A program made the position numbers and the translations under genes. Positions 26,718 to 35,659 of a stretch of DNA of 61,643 nucleotides are shown in pieces. The notes under the pieces were generated by a model. It saw only the letters and a program-made list of their open reading frames with translations, did no database searches and was not told the DNA's origin. The stretch lies in contig NZ_JAEACF010000004.1 of assembly GCF_016401385.1 (NCBI RefSeq), positions 1 through 61,643 of the forward strand, read 5' to 3'. Positions within the stretch are counted from its first letter, which is position 1. Each line of letters begins with the position of its first letter. Source of the DNA: Fictibacillus halophilus. GTDB lineage: Bacteria; Bacillota; Bacilli; Bacillales; Fictibacillaceae.

Positions 26718-28902
26718 TCAGCAACAAGCGTCAACGCTACACGTCTTAGTTCTGTACGGCTTAGGTTTTCTTCTTTTATGGGAGTGGTTAAGACCGCTTA
26801 AAGAGCTTACGACGACGAACGATATCCAAATTTTCGTGATGTACACATTCTTTTTGTTTATTGTTACGTATTTTCAGCTTCCGTTCTGGATCTCTTTTCC
26901 TGTGAAATTGGGAGCGATGTTATATGCGCTTCACTCGCTTTACTTTTTTGATGTTTTCTTATCGTTTAAATGGGTTCCATTCTTGATTGAAGACATTCAA
27001 TACAATCTTGGTCTGTTTTCAAACCAAAACTGGGACGAGATGACATCACTCTCTCGAAGTCTGTTGTTCTTTATATTACTCTGGCTCGTCAGTTATTTGA
27101 TGCATTATTGGCTCGTCCAGACACGAAGAATCTTTCTGTTTTTCTTGATCACCGTCATCTATATTTCAATACTCGATACGTTTACAGTGTATGATGGGAA
27201 GTTCGCGATCATCCGTACCGTTTTCATCGGATTAATCTTGGTCGGTATCTTACGGATGATGAAGATTATTGAAACGCAAGGCTTCTCGCTTTTAAAAGGA
27301 AAGTTCCCTGTGCTGTGGGTGGCACCACTTTCTGGTGTCATCGCGTTGTCATCAGCTCTAGGTTATGTGGCGCCAAAAGCATCTCCGATCTGGCCTGATC
27401 CTGTTCCTTTTATTCAGAACATGTCAGGAAAAGATGGAGAAGAAGGACTAGGAAAAGGCGCTGGTATCGCGAAGATTGGTTATGGGGAAAACGACAGCCA
27501 GCTTGGCGGTCCATTCGAGTTCGACTATACGCCAATCTTTACGGCCTATGATAACGGCAGGCATTATTGGCGGATAGAAACGAAAGAATTCTACACCGGT
27601 AAAGGGTGGGAGAATGTAACTCCGACTCAGGCAATCGCTTTAGAAGCAAATAATCCTTCAGTGGATACCGATTACACGAGAATCTGGGTAGATGGATTAG
27701 AAATGAAAGACCATAAAGCACGCATTGAAGCGGAAAAAAGAAAAGAATACTCATTTTTAATGATTCCAGGAAAACTGACCAACATTCAAGCCGATCCGGA
27801 TATCAGTTATCAGTTAGATGGTGTTAACGGCAAAATTTCTACCTTTCAAGATGGAAGAGAAGAGAAACTTTCTGAGTATGAGATGAACTACCAGTTGCCT
27901 GTTATCAAAGAAGAGCAGCTAAAAGCTTCAACCAATCAATATCCTGAAGCAATAAGTGAAAATTACCTGCAGCTTCCTACTACTTTACCGGAAAGAGTAA
28001 AAAATTTAGCGCGAAACGTTACAGCAAACCAACCAACGATCTACGATAAAGTCAAAACGGTCGAAGGCTATTTTGCAAAGAACGCATACGGCTATAATAC
28101 GATTGAAGTTGCGGTTCCAAAGGGTGATGAAGATTACGTCGATCAGTTTTTGTTTGAAACGAAAAAAGGGTATTGCGATAACTTTTCAACGTCGATGGTT
28201 GTAATGCTGCGCTCTGTTGGCATACCTGCGCGCTGGGTAAAAGGTTTCACACCAGGAACTTTTGAGGCGCTTGGTGATGATGGTCTTCGTGAATATACCG
28301 TTACAAACGCAAATGCCCACTCATGGGTAGAAGTGTATTTTTCAGGAATTGGATGGGTTCCATTCGAGCCGACGCGTGGATTCGATAATCCATTCCAGCC
28401 TGAAGACGAAGAAAAGGATTCAACACCAGCTGCACCTGTACCGTCACAGCCGGACAAGCCCGAAAAAGACGTAACCAAGGACGAAAACACTTCATCAGGA
28501 GAAAAAACAGGTTCAAGTTCAATCCTGAAATCTGTTGGAACGCTAGCTGTAATTCTGTTAATCAGCCTTGTTGTGATTGCTGGGCTCGCTTATCTGTTCC
28601 GTAGAAAATGGCTTCGTCAGTACACGATCTGGCGCTACAAACACAAAAAAGGCGCTGATAGCTTTGAAGAAGCGTTCGAACGCTTGATGTGGCTATTAAA
28701 GGTATATGGCATAAAAAGAAGACCTGCTTTTACGTTGAGAGAATACGCTTTGTATGTTGACAGAGAGCTCGATTCGAAGGACATGAGAATACTCGCGAAA
28801 GCCTATGAAGGCGTTCAATTCAGTCCGAAAAAGCAGTCAGATCTATGGAATGATTTTCATAAAGAATTGTGGGAAAATTTAATTAAAAGAATCCGCCCTT
28901 GA
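26704..28902 (+). CDS. Membrane transglutaminase-like protein (YebA-like)
   Basis: About 732 residues. Five to seven N-terminal helices, an extracytoplasmic TgpA-like middle, then a transglutaminase-core domain with Cys in KKGYCDNFSTSM, His in NAHSWVEVYF and Asp/Glu in FEPTRGFDNP. A Pro/Asp/Lys-rich linker, one more helix and a DUF4129-like cytosolic tail follow. Such proteins pair with MoxR and DUF58 proteins. ATG 26704 is chosen over GTG 26695. The guaA promoter begins over its stop codon. Confidence 0.9.
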   Translation: MPQSNQQQASTLHVLVLYGLGFLLLWEWLRPLKELTTTNDIQIFVMYTFFLFIVTYFQLPFWISFPVKLGAMLYALHSLYFFDVFLSFKWVPFLIEDIQYNLGLFSNQNWDEMTSLSRSLLFFILLWLVSYLMHYWLVQTRRIFLFFLITVIYISILDTFTVYDGKFAIIRTVFIGLILVGILRMMKIIETQGFSLLKGKFPVLWVAPLSGVIALSSALGYVAPKASPIWPDPVPFIQNMSGKDGEEGLGKGAGIAKIGYGENDSQLGGPFEFDYTPIFTAYDNGRHYWRIETKEFYTGKGWENVTPTQAIALEANNPSVDTDYTRIWVDGLEMKDHKARIEAEKRKEYSFLMIPGKLTNIQADPDISYQLDGVNGKISTFQDGREEKLSEYEMNYQLPVIKEEQLKASTNQYPEAISENYLQLPTTLPERVKNLARNVTANQPTIYDKVKTVEGYFAKNAYGYNTIEVAVPKGDEDYVDQFLFETKKGYCDNFSTSMVVMLRSVGIPARWVKGFTPGTFEALGDDGLREYTVTNANAHSWVEVYFSGIGWVPFEPTRGFDNPFQPEDEEKDSTPAAPVPSQPDKPEKDVTKDENTSSGEKTGSSSILKSVGTLAVILLISLVVIAGLAYLFRRKWLRQYTIWRYKHKKGADSFEEAFERLMWLLKVYGIKRRPAFTLREYALYVDRELDSKDMRILAKAYEGVQFSPKKQSDLWNDFHKELWENLIKRIRP

Positions 28903-28927
28903 CCGCTATAACAGGCATTGTTAGAAT
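28899..28927 (+). promoter_or_regulatory. SigA promoter of guaA
   Basis: TTGACC (28899-28904), 17 bp, TAGAAT (28922-28927), overlapping the stop of the preceding gene. Start would be about 28934, about 26 nt before the riboswitch aptamer. Confidence 0.65.
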
Positions 28928-28959
28928 GTCTTTAAGATTATAGTGTCAGATATTATTCT

Positions 28960-29076
28960 CCTTCGTATATCCTCGATAATAAGGTTCGAGAGTCTCTACC
29001 GGGTTGCCGAAAATGACCTGACTATGAAGGCAGGATTCTTTATAGCTACATTTTAAGGAATTCTGCCTTTGTTTTT
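28960..29076 (+). promoter_or_regulatory. Guanine-type purine riboswitch with terminator, guaA leader
   Basis: The aptamer (28960-29030) has P1 arms ccttc/gaagg, the P2 loop part ataataaggt, the conserved J2/3 block gtctctaccggg and J3/1 block gacctgactatg. The specificity base in GACTAT is C, as in guanine-binding rather than adenine-binding (GATTA) members. It is followed at 29028-29076 by a strong hairpin, aaaggcagaatt-type arms (aaggcagga.../...ttctgcctt) with a T run. Expected behaviour: guanine binding ends transcription before guaA. Confidence 0.93.
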
Positions 29077-29180
29077 GTATGTGGAAAACAAGGGTAGAAT
29101 TCTTTTGTTTTATAAAGAAAGTGTAAAGATAGACAAGCTGACGGATACTATAGCTGATAATAATAGATGGGGTGAAGTAC

Positions 29181-30737
29181 ATGAGCGTAACGAATGATTT
29201 GCACGTAATGAGTGAAATGATCGTTGTGTTAGATTTCGGTGGACAATATAATCAGTTGATTGCACGTCGTATCCGTGACTTAGGAGTATACAGTGAATTA
29301 CATCCGCACACGACAACGGCGGAAGATATAAAGAAAATGAATCCAAAAGGAATCATCTTCTCTGGTGGACCTAACTCTGTTTATGCAGAAGGAGCACCAG
29401 CTTGTGATCCAGCCATTTTTGATCTGGATATCCCAGTGCTCGGTATCTGCTATGGTATGCAGTTGATGAGCTACCACTTCGGCGGTAAAGTAGAACGAGC
29501 GAGCCACCGTGAGTATGGTAAAGCAGAAATCACAGTAACGAACATGAACAAGCTTTATGAGAATCTTCCAGAACAACAAGTGGTATGGATGAGCCATAGC
29601 GACTTAGTTGTTGCGCCACCAGAAGGTTTCGTAACGGACGCTACAAGTCTTTCTTGTCCTGTAGCGGCAATGAGTGATGTATCTCGTAAACTTTACGGCG
29701 TACAATTCCACCCAGAAGTTCGTCATTCAGAGTATGGTATCGAGTTTCTTGATAACTTCGTAAAATCTGTTTGTGAATGTGAAGGCAACTGGACGATGGA
29801 AAACTGGATTGAAGACGAAATTCAAAAGATCCGTGACGTTGTTGGCGACAAAAAAGTGATCTGCGCGATGTCAGGTGGCGTTGACTCATCTGTTGTTGCC
29901 GTACTTGTTCATAAAGCGATCGGTGACCAATTAACATGTATCTTCGTTGATCACGGACTTCTTCGTAAAGATGAAGCTGATCAAGTAATGAAGACGTTCA
30001 GCGAAGGATTCAACATCAACATCATCAAAGTCGATGCGAAAGATCGTTTCTTAAGCAAGCTTGAAGGTGTTTCTGATCCTGAGAAGAAGCGTAAGATCAT
30101 CGGTAACGAGTTCATCTACGTATTTGATGAAGAAGCTTCAAACCTACAAGGCATCGAATTCCTTGCACAAGGTACGCTTTACACAGATATCGTAGAGAGC
30201 GGTACAGCAACTGCACAAACGATCAAGTCTCACCATAACGTTGGCGGACTTCCTGAAGACATGCAGTTCAAATTGATCGAGCCTCTTAACACACTCTTTA
30301 AAGATGAAGTGCGTAAAGTGGGTACAGAGCTTGGCATTCCTGAGCACATCGTATGGCGTCAGCCGTTCCCAGGACCAGGTCTAGGAATCCGTGTACTTGG
30401 TGCGATTACAGAAGAAAAACTAGAGATCGTTCGTGAGTCTGATTTCATCCTTCGTGAAGAAATCGCAAAAGCAGGCTTAGAGCGTGAAGTATGGCAATAT
30501 TTCACTGTCCTACCTGACATCCGTAGTGTTGGTGTAATGGGTGACGCTCGTACGTACGATTACACGATCGGTATTCGTGCCGTAACGTCGATCGACGGAA
30601 TGACTTCTGACTGGGCACGTATCCCTTGGGATGTTCTAGAAAAGATCTCTACTCGTATCGTAAACGAAGTCGATCACATCAACCGCGTGGTATACGATAT
30701 TACGTCTAAGCCACCAGCAACTATCGAGTGGGAATAG
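29181..30737 (+). CDS. guaA: GMP synthase (glutamine-hydrolysing) GuaA
   Basis: A 518-residue enzyme converting XMP to GMP with glutamine and ATP. The glutaminase domain has the nucleophile in [10 protein letters not shown] (Cys about 90) and later VQFHPEV (His). The ATP-pyrophosphatase domain has [11 protein letters not shown] near residue 233 and the C-terminal dimerisation domain ends [13 protein letters not shown] 29181 with ggggtga six bases upstream is preferred to GTG 29172. Controlled by the leader guanine riboswitch, so end product represses it. Confidence 0.97.
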   Translation: MSVTNDLHVMSEMIVVLDFGGQYNQLIARRIRDLGVYSELHPHTTTAEDIKKMNPKGIIFSGGPNSVYAEGAPACDPAIFDLDIPVLGICYGMQLMSYHFGGKVERASHREYGKAEITVTNMNKLYENLPEQQVVWMSHSDLVVAPPEGFVTDATSLSCPVAAMSDVSRKLYGVQFHPEVRHSEYGIEFLDNFVKSVCECEGNWTMENWIEDEIQKIRDVVGDKKVICAMSGGVDSSVVAVLVHKAIGDQLTCIFVDHGLLRKDEADQVMKTFSEGFNINIIKVDAKDRFLSKLEGVSDPEKKRKIIGNEFIYVFDEEASNLQGIEFLAQGTLYTDIVESGTATAQTIKSHHNVGGLPEDMQFKLIEPLNTLFKDEVRKVGTELGIPEHIVWRQPFPGPGLGIRVLGAITEEKLEIVRESDFILREEIAKAGLEREVWQYFTVLPDIRSVGVMGDARTYDYTIGIRAVTSIDGMTSDWARIPWDVLEKISTRIVNEVDHINRVVYDITSKPPATIEWE

Positions 30738-30798
30738 GGTTGAAAGCGAAAACACGAACGATTATCGTAAAATAACATAAAATCATTCGTAAAAACGC

Positions 30799-30827
30799 TT
30801 GACGTACGACAAAGTTCGACCTATACT
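30799..30827 (+). promoter_or_regulatory. SigA promoter of pbuG
   Basis: TTGACG (30799-30804), exactly 17 bp, TATACT (30822-30827). It is positioned to start transcription about 20 nt before the second riboswitch. Confidence 0.85.
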
Positions 30828-30855
30828 CAAGTAGTAATTAAAAATTAAATGTATT

Positions 30856-31027
30856 TCCTACGTATAAATTCGGGGATATGGCCCGAAAGTTTCTACCAGA
30901 CTGCCGTAAATGGTCTGACTACGAAGGATTTTTGAAACATGGCTCACATGCTCTCTTTGCATAGGCCACGTTTCATTAACTCTTACGTATTCAGACCCAA
31001 GGGCTCGTCCCTTGGGTCTTTTTGTTT
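30856..31027 (+). promoter_or_regulatory. Guanine-type purine riboswitch with downstream terminator, pbuG leader
   Basis: The aptamer (30856-30928) has P1 tcct-a-cgta / tacg-a-agga, P2 ttcggg-gatatgg-cccgaa, J2/3 gtttctacc and J3/1 ctgactac with the guanine-specifying C. A perfect terminator (30993-31027: agacccaaggg / cccttgggtct then T run) lies 65 nt further. Between them a third helix (gaaacatggc / gccacgtttc, 30932-30976) separates aptamer and terminator, an unusually long expression platform. Confidence 0.93.
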
Positions 31028-31048
31028 GAACAAAGCTGCTTTTGAAAG

Positions 31049-31182
31049 TAGTTGATTTCCGCTCCAGGTGCTTCGCTTTCCGCGGGGCGGGCGGTGAGCC
31101 CCTTGCCGCTTTGCGCCTTTAAGGGTCTCACCTGTCCCACTCGTCCCGCAGGAGTCTCGCACCTTGCGCTCCAATCAACTAC
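31049..31182. repeat. Dispersed palindromic repeat, copy C
   Basis: An uninterrupted ~134-bp copy of the repeat at 4108 and 10504, in the same orientation as copy A, located between the pbuG riboswitch terminator and the pbuG start codon. It therefore lies inside the pbuG 5' untranslated leader and would fold into a large hairpin in the mRNA. No coding capacity. Confidence 0.85.
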
Positions 31183-31266
31183 AATGATGCAAAGTTCAAA
31201 CCCCATAAGTCAGTAAAATAAGCTTTTTCGATTTTATACGTAGACAGGGTATAGGGGGATATATAG

Positions 31267-32565
31267 ATGGAAAAGTACTTTGGTTTCAAGGAGTTCAACA
31301 CTTCTTACAAGAAAGAGGCAACAGCAGGATTAACAACGTTCCTTGCGATGGCTTACATTTTATTCGTTAACCCTTCCGTTCTAGGCGATGCTGGCATGGA
31401 TAAAGGTGCCGTGTTCACAGCAACTGCACTTGCAGCGGCCCTTGGAACACTTTTCATGGGGATCGTAGCGAAGTATCCGATCGCACTTGCTCCAGGTATG
31501 GGACTTAACGCTTTCTTCGCTTACTCAGTAGTCTTGGTCATGGATATCCCGTGGCAAACAGCTCTTGCTGGCGTATTGATGTCTGGAATTATCTTTATTT
31601 TTATTACATTATTTAAAATTCGTGAAACCATCATAAACGCAATACCGGAAGATTTGAAGTTTGCTGCAGCGTCCGGTATCGGGCTGTTCATCGCATTTAT
31701 CGGACTGAAGAACGCAGGAATCGTCGCTCCAAGCGAAGCTACACTTGTTTCTCTTGGTGACTTAACACAAGGTCCAACACTTCTCGCAATCTTTGGTTTC
31801 ATCATTACAATTTTAATGATGATCCGAAACGTTCGTGGAGGAATCTTCTACGGAATGGTAATCACAGCTGTAGTTGGTATCTTTGCTGGTTTGATCAATA
31901 AGCCAGATCAAATCGTAGGAGCGATTCCAAGTCTTGCGCCAACATTCGGACAAGCGTTCTCTCACTTTGATCAAATTTTTACGATCGACATGATGATCGT
32001 TGTTCTAACGTTCTTTATCGTTGATTTCTTTGATACAGCAGGAACATTGATGGCAGTTGCATCACAAGCAGGAATCATGAAAGACAACAAGCTGCCTCGC
32101 GCAGGTAAAGCGTTGCTAGCCGATTCATCAGCAATCGCAGTTGGTGCGATCCTTGGAACATCTTCAACAACAGCTTACATCGAATCAGCTTCAGGTGTAG
32201 CAGCAGGTGGACGTACAGGATTCACGTCTGTGGTAACGGGTGGATTATTCTTATTAGCTCTTTTCTTCTCGCCATTATTAGTTGTCGTAACACCATCTGT
32301 TACTGCACCAGCACTTATCATCGTAGGTGTACTGATGGTATCCGTATTAAGCAAAATCAAGTGGGACCGTTTAGAAATCGCAGTACCAGCATTCTTAACA
32401 TTGATTGCAATGCCGCTCACATACAGCATCGCAACAGGTATCGCACTAGGATTCGTTATGTATCCACTAACAATGACAGTAAAAGGACGTGTAAAAGAAG
32501 TTCACCCAATCATGTGGGTTCTCTTCATCGTCTTCATCAGCTATTTTGTATTCTTAGTCGAATAG
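31267..32565 (+). CDS. pbuG: Guanine/hypoxanthine permease PbuG (AzgA family)
   Basis: A 432-residue membrane protein with about 12-14 helices, NCS2/AzgA type. It starts EKYFGFKEFNTSYKKEATAG and has the family blocks LAPGMGLNAFFAYSV near residue 76 and DFFDTAGTLMAVA near 255, and TSSTTAYIESASGVAAGGRTG near 298. It imports guanine and hypoxanthine. Regulation by its guanine riboswitch fits. A ~240-bp gap with repeat copy C separates the terminator from the start codon. Confidence 0.95.
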   Translation: MEKYFGFKEFNTSYKKEATAGLTTFLAMAYILFVNPSVLGDAGMDKGAVFTATALAAALGTLFMGIVAKYPIALAPGMGLNAFFAYSVVLVMDIPWQTALAGVLMSGIIFIFITLFKIRETIINAIPEDLKFAAASGIGLFIAFIGLKNAGIVAPSEATLVSLGDLTQGPTLLAIFGFIITILMMIRNVRGGIFYGMVITAVVGIFAGLINKPDQIVGAIPSLAPTFGQAFSHFDQIFTIDMMIVVLTFFIVDFFDTAGTLMAVASQAGIMKDNKLPRAGKALLADSSAIAVGAILGTSSTTAYIESASGVAAGGRTGFTSVVTGGLFLLALFFSPLLVVVTPSVTAPALIIVGVLMVSVLSKIKWDRLEIAVPAFLTLIAMPLTYSIATGIALGFVMYPLTMTVKGRVKEVHPIMWVLFIVFISYFVFLVE

Positions 32566-32578
32566 TGAAAAATTATCG

Positions 32579-32613
32579 TAGGAATGTCCGTTTTCGGGCA
32601 TTCCTTTTTTGTA
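32579..32613 (+). terminator. Terminator after pbuG
   Basis: Stem aggaatgtccg / cgggcattcct with tttt loop and a T run. Confidence 0.85.
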
Positions 32614-32727
32614 TGTGCAGGAAAACAAATAAAAAAGATAGCCGATAACTTTAAGGAAGAGAGATGCAAAAAATAAGTTTCTTCATTATAATAGTGTGCA
32701 GGATGAAGATTAAGGGAGAAGTGGGAA

Positions 32728-33474
32728 ATGGAAGTAATGTGGAGCGTTTGGTTTTTTGTAGTAGGAGCCGTCTTAGCCTCGTTCGGTGGAGTAATCGGCT
32801 ATCGTCTGCCAAAGGGAATGAAGGTAATAGGTGTAGAACGCTCACAATGTGACCATTGCGAAAGGCAGCTAAAATGGTACGAGCTGTTTCCCATCGTTTC
32901 GTATCTCACCGCCGGCGCAAAGTGTAAAACATGTAAGAAGCGGATTCCCCTTTTATATACGATGGTGGAACTCGCAACAGGAGTTCTTTATAGTTTTTCA
33001 TACATAAAATACGGCTTTTCTATTGAATTGTTGTTAGCCTGTTCACTCGTTTTATTATGCGCCATCATTACTGTTTCTGATTTGTTGTACTTTATTATCT
33101 CAGACAAAGTGCTGATCGTATTTTTCGTGTGGTTCCTAGCGTTACAGGCGATCTTTGAGCCTAGAGGCTGGGTAGACGCTGCCGTCGGAAGTTTGCTCGG
33201 ATTTTTATTTTTATTGTTGTTAGCCGTTCTCTCTAAAGGCGGAATCGGCGGTGGAGATATTAAACTGATGGGCGTATTAGGGCTCATACTCGGTTTTCAA
33301 GGAGCATATCTAACACTTATGGTCGCATCCATCGTAGGCGTTTTAGTCGCAATCGTAGGGGTAGTGACGAAGAAATATAACCGTAAGACCGCGATCCCGT
33401 TCGGACCGTATTTAGCAGTAGGAGCGTTAGTGACATTTTATTATAGTGAAGAGTTGTTGGGGTTGATCTTTTGA
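32728..33474 (+). CDS. Type IV prepilin peptidase (A24 family, PilD/ComC-like)
   Basis: A 248-residue membrane aspartic protease that removes the leader of type IV-like prepilins. The cytosolic N-terminal domain has two CxxC pairs (CDHC and CKTC, residues ~47-75), as in enzymes that also N-methylate. The two catalytic aspartates are in TVSDLLYFIISD near residue 116 and in GGIGGGDIKLMG (GxGD) near 172. About seven helices. It lies 2.2 kb upstream of the Tad operon and is the only prepilin peptidase seen, so it probably processes the Flp-like pilin and TadE-type pseudopilins. Confidence 0.92.
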   Translation: MEVMWSVWFFVVGAVLASFGGVIGYRLPKGMKVIGVERSQCDHCERQLKWYELFPIVSYLTAGAKCKTCKKRIPLLYTMVELATGVLYSFSYIKYGFSIELLLACSLVLLCAIITVSDLLYFIISDKVLIVFFVWFLALQAIFEPRGWVDAAVGSLLGFLFLLLLAVLSKGGIGGGDIKLMGVLGLILGFQGAYLTLMVASIVGVLVAIVGVVTKKYNRKTAIPFGPYLAVGALVTFYYSEELLGLIF

Positions 33475-33489
33475 CCTCAACTTTTTTAT
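33456..33489 (+). terminator. Terminator overlapping the prepilin peptidase stop
   Basis: Stem gttggggtt / gacctcaac (with G-U pairs) then tttttt. Confidence 0.65.
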
Positions 33490-33601
33490 GTCGAAACTTT
33501 GATTTGGATTGAGCGTAAGTAGGGTATGAAAAATAGAGTAGTATGAAGGTTATAGAGGATTACGAATACATTTAGAAGAGGATTATGTTAGGAGGTTTTG
33601 T

Positions 33602-34129
33602 TGGAAATGTGGGTTAATTATTTTTACGAATATACTAGCGTTCATCTTAGCATTAATATTTGGAATAGGTTATTACAAAAAGAAAAAGAAAGAAAAAGTT
33701 AGTCAAATTCGAGCTGAACTCTGGGGAACAGCGGTCTTTATAGGAGTTATGGTTTTTTTTAATGGGATAATTCTGTACGTGAACTATTCAGATGAGCAAA
33801 GAGTAGAAGCTGCATATACAGAAATGGAAAAAAACAATGAAGAAAGAGGAAATGAAGAAGAATCTTTTGCTAACCTGGAATTATCACTTAAAACTGATAA
33901 AAATAAGGGCCAAGATACTCATTATATTTATGTAGCTAATTTTAATAAAAAGGTATCATTTCATGGAAAGGTCTATATAAAAACCATCATCAATAATAAA
34001 ATAGTTGACGGGGAATACACAACAAAAAAAATCACTATAAAACCAGGGGAAAAGAAACAAATAGATCATTTTGATGGGAGAAGGTTGTACGATTCATATT
34101 CCTGGGAGTGGAAAGGTGAACTTAATTAA
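33602..34129 (+). CDS. Two-helix membrane protein, tandem paralogue 1 (start unclear, possible 5' frameshift)
   Basis: Coding content in this frame runs from about 33602 (LIIFTNILAFILALIFGIGYY) to 34129, giving two N-terminal helices and an outer domain ending in ITIKPGEKKQ and YSWEWKGEL. Those end motifs are shared with the next two genes. No ATG, GTG or TTG lies in frame near the good GGAGG at 33591-33595. The ATG at 33607 is in another frame, which stops after about 30 codons. The first in-frame ATG (33749) removes the first helix. Either a frameshift mutation or a rare start codon must be involved. Confidence 0.6.
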   Translation, partial: WKCGLIIFTNILAFILALIFGIGYYKKKKKEKVSQIRAELWGTAVFIGVMVFFNGIILYVNYSDEQRVEAAYTEMEKNNEERGNEEESFANLELSLKTDKNKGQDTHYIYVANFNKKVSFHGKVYIKTIINNKIVDGEYTTKKITIKPGEKKQIDHFDGRRLYDSYSWEWKGELN

Positions 34130-34158
34130 TTTGAAGTTATAAAAAGGTGAGGACGAAA

Positions 34159-34698
34159 ATGGATAATGACTATTTGAGTGGTGTGATCTGGTTTAACATA
34201 GGAGCTTTTTCATTTGGACTTATTCTAGCCATTAGCTCGTTCGTTCACTATAAAAAGTTAGGTAGAACGAGAACAGGTGTTTATTGGGCGATTGGTTGTA
34301 TTGCGACATGCCTGCTAGTGATGAATGGAATTATAAAGGTTTCAGATGTAATGGATGAACATATGAAGAAAGAGGCCTTTGAATTACTTAATGAAAGATA
34401 CGAAGACCGTGGAGACCCGAATAACGAGTCTTATGATAACTTGGAGGTTGTTGTAACTCCAGATAAACTCAGGAGTTCTACTTCATATAATATTTATGTA
34501 GCAAATTTTAACAAACAGTATTCATACAAGGGCAAAATTAAAATTACAATTAGGAACAAGAAAGACAAAAAGGTTTTTACCCATGTTACCGAATCAATTA
34601 CTATAAAACCGGGTGAAAAAAAGGAAATTGAAAATGCGCTTTATGATACTTGGCACCCAAACTACTCGTGGAAATGGTTGGGCGAGCTAAAGAAATAA
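34159..34698 (+). CDS. Two-helix membrane protein, tandem paralogue 2
   Basis: A 179-residue protein with two helices (about 10-30 and 40-62), then an outer domain with YNIYVANFNKQYSYKGKIKI, ITIKPGEKKE and the tail YSWKWLGELKK. ATG 34159 follows aaggtgagg by six bases. It forms a tandem family with its neighbours. Family unknown to me; the beta-rich outer part may be an immunoglobulin-like fold (inference). Confidence 0.7.
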   Translation: MDNDYLSGVIWFNIGAFSFGLILAISSFVHYKKLGRTRTGVYWAIGCIATCLLVMNGIIKVSDVMDEHMKKEAFELLNERYEDRGDPNNESYDNLEVVVTPDKLRSSTSYNIYVANFNKQYSYKGKIKITIRNKKDKKVFTHVTESITIKPGEKKEIENALYDTWHPNYSWKWLGELKK

Positions 34699-34721
34699 TA
34701 ATATAAATGGAGGTTAGTGTT

Positions 34722-35240
34722 TTGAGAATAGAGTTTTTAATTATGAGTGGAATTGGTGTGTTTTTTGGTATTTTTGCAGCATATTTTGCGTACTTAAAGA
34801 AAAGTCCTGAAAGCAAGAAAGCGGGTTGGATGTGGGCTATTGGGTCTTTTCTGTTTTGTGTAATATTCTTTAATGTCATTATGACTTTTGTAGACATATC
34901 AAACGATAATAGAAAAGAAGAAGCTTTTGAAGTATTGGATAAACAATATAAAGAACAAGGGGATAAAGAGAATGAATCCCTAAATAACGTAAGACTGTCT
35001 ATAAAAACTGATTCACAAACAAAGTCGATTTCCCATTATATTTACGTAGGTAACTATAACAATAAACGAACGTATAAGGGAAAAGTACATGTGGAATTGG
35101 TTAAGGATAATGAAGTTGTAGAAGAATACACCACTAAATCAATAACTATAAAGCCAGGCGAAAAACAAGAAGTAACATTCTTTAAAGGACCTCGAAGTTA
35201 TGATTCTTACCGTTGGGAATGGGAAGGGACGTTGCGTTAA
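34722..35240 (+). CDS. Two-helix membrane protein, tandem paralogue 3
   Basis: About 172 residues. Starts at TTG 34722, eight bases after GGAGG; ATG 34707 would overlap that site. Two helices, then YIYVGNYNNKRTYKGKVHV, ITIKPGEKQE and YRWEWEGTLR, as in the preceding two genes. It is closed by a strong terminator, so the three paralogues form one unit separate from the Tad operon. Confidence 0.7.
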   Translation: MRIEFLIMSGIGVFFGIFAAYFAYLKKSPESKKAGWMWAIGSFLFCVIFFNVIMTFVDISNDNRKEEAFEVLDKQYKEQGDKENESLNNVRLSIKTDSQTKSISHYIYVGNYNNKRTYKGKVHVELVKDNEVVEEYTTKSITIKPGEKQEVTFFKGPRSYDSYRWEWEGTLR

Positions 35241-35245
35241 TCTGT

Positions 35246-35286
35246 TTAACAACCATCTATCTTAAGATAGATGGTTGTTTTTTTAA
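35246..35286 (+). terminator. Terminator of the three-paralogue unit
   Basis: Stem aacaaccatctatctt / aagatagatggttgtt with no real loop, followed by seven T. Confidence 0.92.
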
Positions 35287-35659
35287 ATTGATTCTATTTT
35301 CCTATGTGTTTTCTAAAAACCACTATAGGTCTAATTCACCTAAATTGTGGTTACAAAGCACTTTAGGGTTTAATTCAGTGAGTTTTGAGGTATTAAGTTT
35401 TTAGTAAAGATGGGTTAAATTGTAATTTATGTATGATTATATTCCTAAAATAATACTTTGTAGAAATTGTCGAAAGGAGTCGAAGTTTATTTCCCGTTAG
35501 TAAGAAGGTATTAAAAATGAGATAAAACCTTTGTATACCAAGGTTTTTTGGAGGTTGACGCTGTTGGGAAATATGTGATAGTTTTGGCATAGCCATTTAT
35601 CAGGATATGACATTTGTATTATAAAATAGTAATTCGTCGAGAGAGAGGTAAATTTTTAA
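35287..35659. other. Upstream region of the Tad operon
   Basis: About 370 bp without a gene. It contains a small hairpin with T run (aaaacctt / aaggtttttt, 35523-35549) and, right after it, TTGACG (35555-35560), 16 bp, GATAGT (35577-35582), a plausible promoter for the pilus genes. An AT-rich tattataaaat (35618-35628) is an alternative -10. GAGAGAGG before ATG 35660 is the CpaB ribosome site. Confidence 0.4.

Noticed and set aside
28960..30928. Adenine riboswitches
   Set aside because: Both aptamers have C, not T, at the specificity position in the GAYTA block.
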